The position numbers were made by a program, and so were the translations under genes. A stretch of 15,050 nt of DNA from the NCBI GenBank assembly GCA_019683625.1, contig JADGHY010000023.1, positions 1 to 15,050 of the forward strand, written 5' to 3'. Shown in pieces: positions 13,615 through 15,050 of the stretch. A model generated the notes under the pieces. The model made no database searches, was not told the DNA's origin, and saw nothing but the letters and a program-made list of their open reading frames with translations. The DNA comes from Thermoflavifilum sp. GTDB taxonomy: Bacteria; Bacteroidota; Bacteroidia; Chitinophagales; Chitinophagaceae. Each line of letters begins with the position of its first letter. Position 1 is the first letter of the stretch.

Positions 13615-13654
13615 TTCAACCAGTCATTTTCAGGATAAAGAAATACAGATAAGA

Positions 13655-14530
13655 TTAACGTTTTTGAGAAGGCCTGCGGCCTCCGCCACCGGCAAGGGGT
13701 ACACGGCGTTTGGGTGGTGAAGGCTTGGCGCCACGTACCGGTCTGGGTGCCTCTTCTTCCTCAACTTCTATAGACAGCTCGCGCCTATCGCGTTCTTGCA
13801 TTTCTTCTTCTTCAAGCAGCTCTTCCTTTTCACTGGCCCGCTCGGCCAACCCTTCTGCAATGGCTGCCGTCACATAATGCGTGATAATGGCAATGGATTT
13901 GGTGGCATCGTCGTTAGCGGGAATGGGGAAATCCACCTTAGTAGGATCGGCATTGGTGTCTACGACGCCAAAGGTGGTGATGTTTAGCCGACGAGCTTCA
14001 GCCAGTGCAATGGCTTCATGCGTGATATCCACGATAAAAACGGCTGCCGGCAGGCGGGCCATCTGAGCAACCCCGCCAAGCACTTTTTCCATTTTATCTT
14101 TTTCGCGCTGAAGCCGCAATCTTTCTTTCTTGGTTACACTGTCGAGCGTGCCATCGGTGAGCATTTTTTCAATGCTCTGCATCTTTTTCACACTCCTGCG
14201 AATAGTGGCAAAGTTGGTGAGCATGCCTCCCAGCCAGCGCTCTGTCACATAAGGCATGTTCACTTTTTGTGCGGCTTCGGCAACAATATCTTTTGCTTGT
14301 TTTTTGGTGGCAACAAATAAAATCTTCTTTCCGCTTTTGGCAATGGATTTTAGCGCAGCTGCAGCCTCCTGAAGGCATTCGGTGGTTTTGTTTAAATCGA
14401 TGATATGAATGCCTTTCTTTTCTGCGAAAATATAAGGAAGCATTTTGGGATTCCATTTTTTACGCAGGTGCCCAAAATGTACGCCCGCCTCTAAAAGCTG
14501 CTGCTGCAAGGAAACTGCTGATTCTTCCAT
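13655..14530 (-). CDS. rpsB: 30S ribosomal protein S2
   Basis: S2 binds the 30S head/platform late in assembly and helps recruit S1. The 291-residue product carries the core from LLEAGVHFGHLRKKWNPKM (12-30) through YVTERWLGGMLTNF (94-107) to the DTNADPTKVDFPIPANDDA region (191-209). After about residue 230 there is a tail absent from the 241-residue E. coli protein: Glu-rich (232-260), then basic and Pro/Gly/Arg-rich (263-291). The frame opens at a TTG (14542), but ATG 14530 gives a normal N-terminus and is preferred. It lies 44 bases downstream of rpsI and 40 upstream of tsf. Confidence 0.97.
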   Translation of the reverse strand: MEESAVSLQQQLLEAGVHFGHLRKKWNPKMLPYIFAEKKGIHIIDLNKTTECLQEAAAALKSIAKSGKKILFVATKKQAKDIVAEAAQKVNMPYVTERWLGGMLTNFATIRRSVKKMQSIEKMLTDGTLDSVTKKERLRLQREKDKMEKVLGGVAQMARLPAAVFIVDITHEAIALAEARRLNITTFGVVDTNADPTKVDFPIPANDDATKSIAIITHYVTAAIAEGLAERASEKEELLEEEEMQERDRRELSIEVEEEEAPRPVRGAKPSPPKRRVPLAGGGGRRPSQKR

Positions 14531-14574
14531 AAATATGTACAATCTTTAGTGAAAGGAATAAATTGAAATCAGGT

Positions 14575-14964
14575 TTATCGTTTCGAGAACTGGAAGCTAC
14601 GACGGGCCTTCTTCTTACCAGGTTTCTTCCGTTCCACAGCGCGCGGATCACGCGTAAGCAGGCCGGCTTTCTTCAATACAGGCCTGAATTCAGGATTTAA
14701 CTCACACAAAGCCCTGGCAATCCCCAGCTTGACGGCCTCAGCCTGACCTTTTTTTCCACCGCCTTGTACATTTACGACTACATCAAACTGGTTTTGCGCT
14801 TCAATGGTTTTCAAGGGCAAAGTCACCTGATGCTGCAGATACAGTACCGGAAAGTATTCGGCGAAAGGCTTATCGTTGATGATAATCTGGCCCGTGCCTT
14901 TGCGAATCACCACCCGGGCTACAGCTTCCTTACGACGTCCAACTTTGATGAGTTGCTTTTCCAT
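14575..14964 (-). CDS. rpsI: 30S ribosomal protein S9
   Basis: S9 is a 30S head protein whose C-terminal tail reaches the anticodon of P-site tRNA. The 129-residue product has the family length and motifs: VGRRKEAVARV (8-18), GTGQIIIND (23-31), VVNVQGGGKKGQAEAV (62-77, with the GGG turn), LTRDPRAVERKKPGKKKARR (102-121) and the C-terminal FSKR, which ends exactly on the conserved Lys-Arg. The ATG at 14964 follows the rplM stop after 5 bases, the classic L13-S9 pair, so the two are co-transcribed and probably coupled. Confidence 0.98.
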   Translation of the reverse strand: MEKQLIKVGRRKEAVARVVIRKGTGQIIINDKPFAEYFPVLYLQHQVTLPLKTIEAQNQFDVVVNVQGGGKKGQAEAVKLGIARALCELNPEFRPVLKKAGLLTRDPRAVERKKPGKKKARRSFQFSKR

Positions 14965-14969
14965 GCACT

Positions 14970-15050
14970 TTATTTGGTTAATAATTGAATAGATTCAGGT
15001 TTTTGCGCGGCATGTGGATGTTCGGGACCGGCATATACAAATAATTTCCG
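14970..15050 (-). CDS. rplM: 50S ribosomal protein L13, C-terminal fragment
   Basis: Only the last 26 codons and the stop lie in the window; the gene continues past the right edge. The visible residues (RKLFVYAGPEHPHAAQKPE, then SIQLLTK) match the conserved L13 C-terminus with its YAGPEHPH motif. L13 is an early 50S assembly protein that binds 23S rRNA. The position directly before rpsI is the standard arrangement. The truncation is due to the window edge, not to gene damage. Confidence 0.93.
   Translation of the reverse strand, partial: RKLFVYAGPEHPHAAQKPESIQLLTK

Overview
The window reads as a housekeeping chromosome segment from a Bacteroidota bacterium, most likely of the Chitinophagaceae type. 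The clues are promoter elements of the TTG / TAnnTTTG kind (best upstream of HU), weak or absent Shine-Dalgarno sequences, a DUF4286 protein, a Nudix-type winged-helix regulator, a short Thx (bTHX) ribosomal protein and the order rplM-rpsI-rpsB-tsf. The Thx core resembles the Thermus protein, so a warm-habitat relative is possible, but that is only inference. I see no insertion sequence, phage, CRISPR array, rRNA or tRNA.

Layout. 1-216: AT-rich, no gene seen. 217-2678, minus strand: a putative membrane-anchored YtcJ-like amidohydrolase followed by a Nudix-domain transcriptional regulator with a damaged Nudix box; a promoter with inverted repeats lies between them. 2739-10539, plus strand: a tightly packed run of ligA, tadA, an ATP-dependent DNA ligase, an Lhr-like DEXH helicase, exonuclease III (xth) and a DUF4286 protein. 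Most gaps are under 20 bases, with 41 before xth, and the ligase and helicase genes overlap. 10540-10802: a non-coding stretch with the HU promoter and one or two DnaA-box-like sequences near its left end. 10803-11312, plus strand: HU, a strong terminator, then the small Thx gene. 11309-15050, minus strand: rplM (3' end only), rpsI, rpsB, tsf, a strong terminator, then pyrH and pdxH.

How the genes work together. The plus-strand block looks like a DNA replication and repair unit: NAD- and ATP-dependent ligases, a helicase and an AP endonuclease/exonuclease. The ATP ligase and DEXH helicase are two members of the known 'ligase-associated DNA damage response' set. The usual MBL-fold exonuclease and PdeM phosphoesterase partners are not next to them; tadA and xth occupy those positions. 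The minus-strand block supplies ribosomal proteins S9, S2 and L13 plus EF-Ts, and then UMP kinase and PNP oxidase. The most useful leads are the incomplete ligase/helicase set, the regulator with its promoter-embedded repeats, and the DnaA-box-like pair before HU. I do not see a clearly new multi-gene system here.
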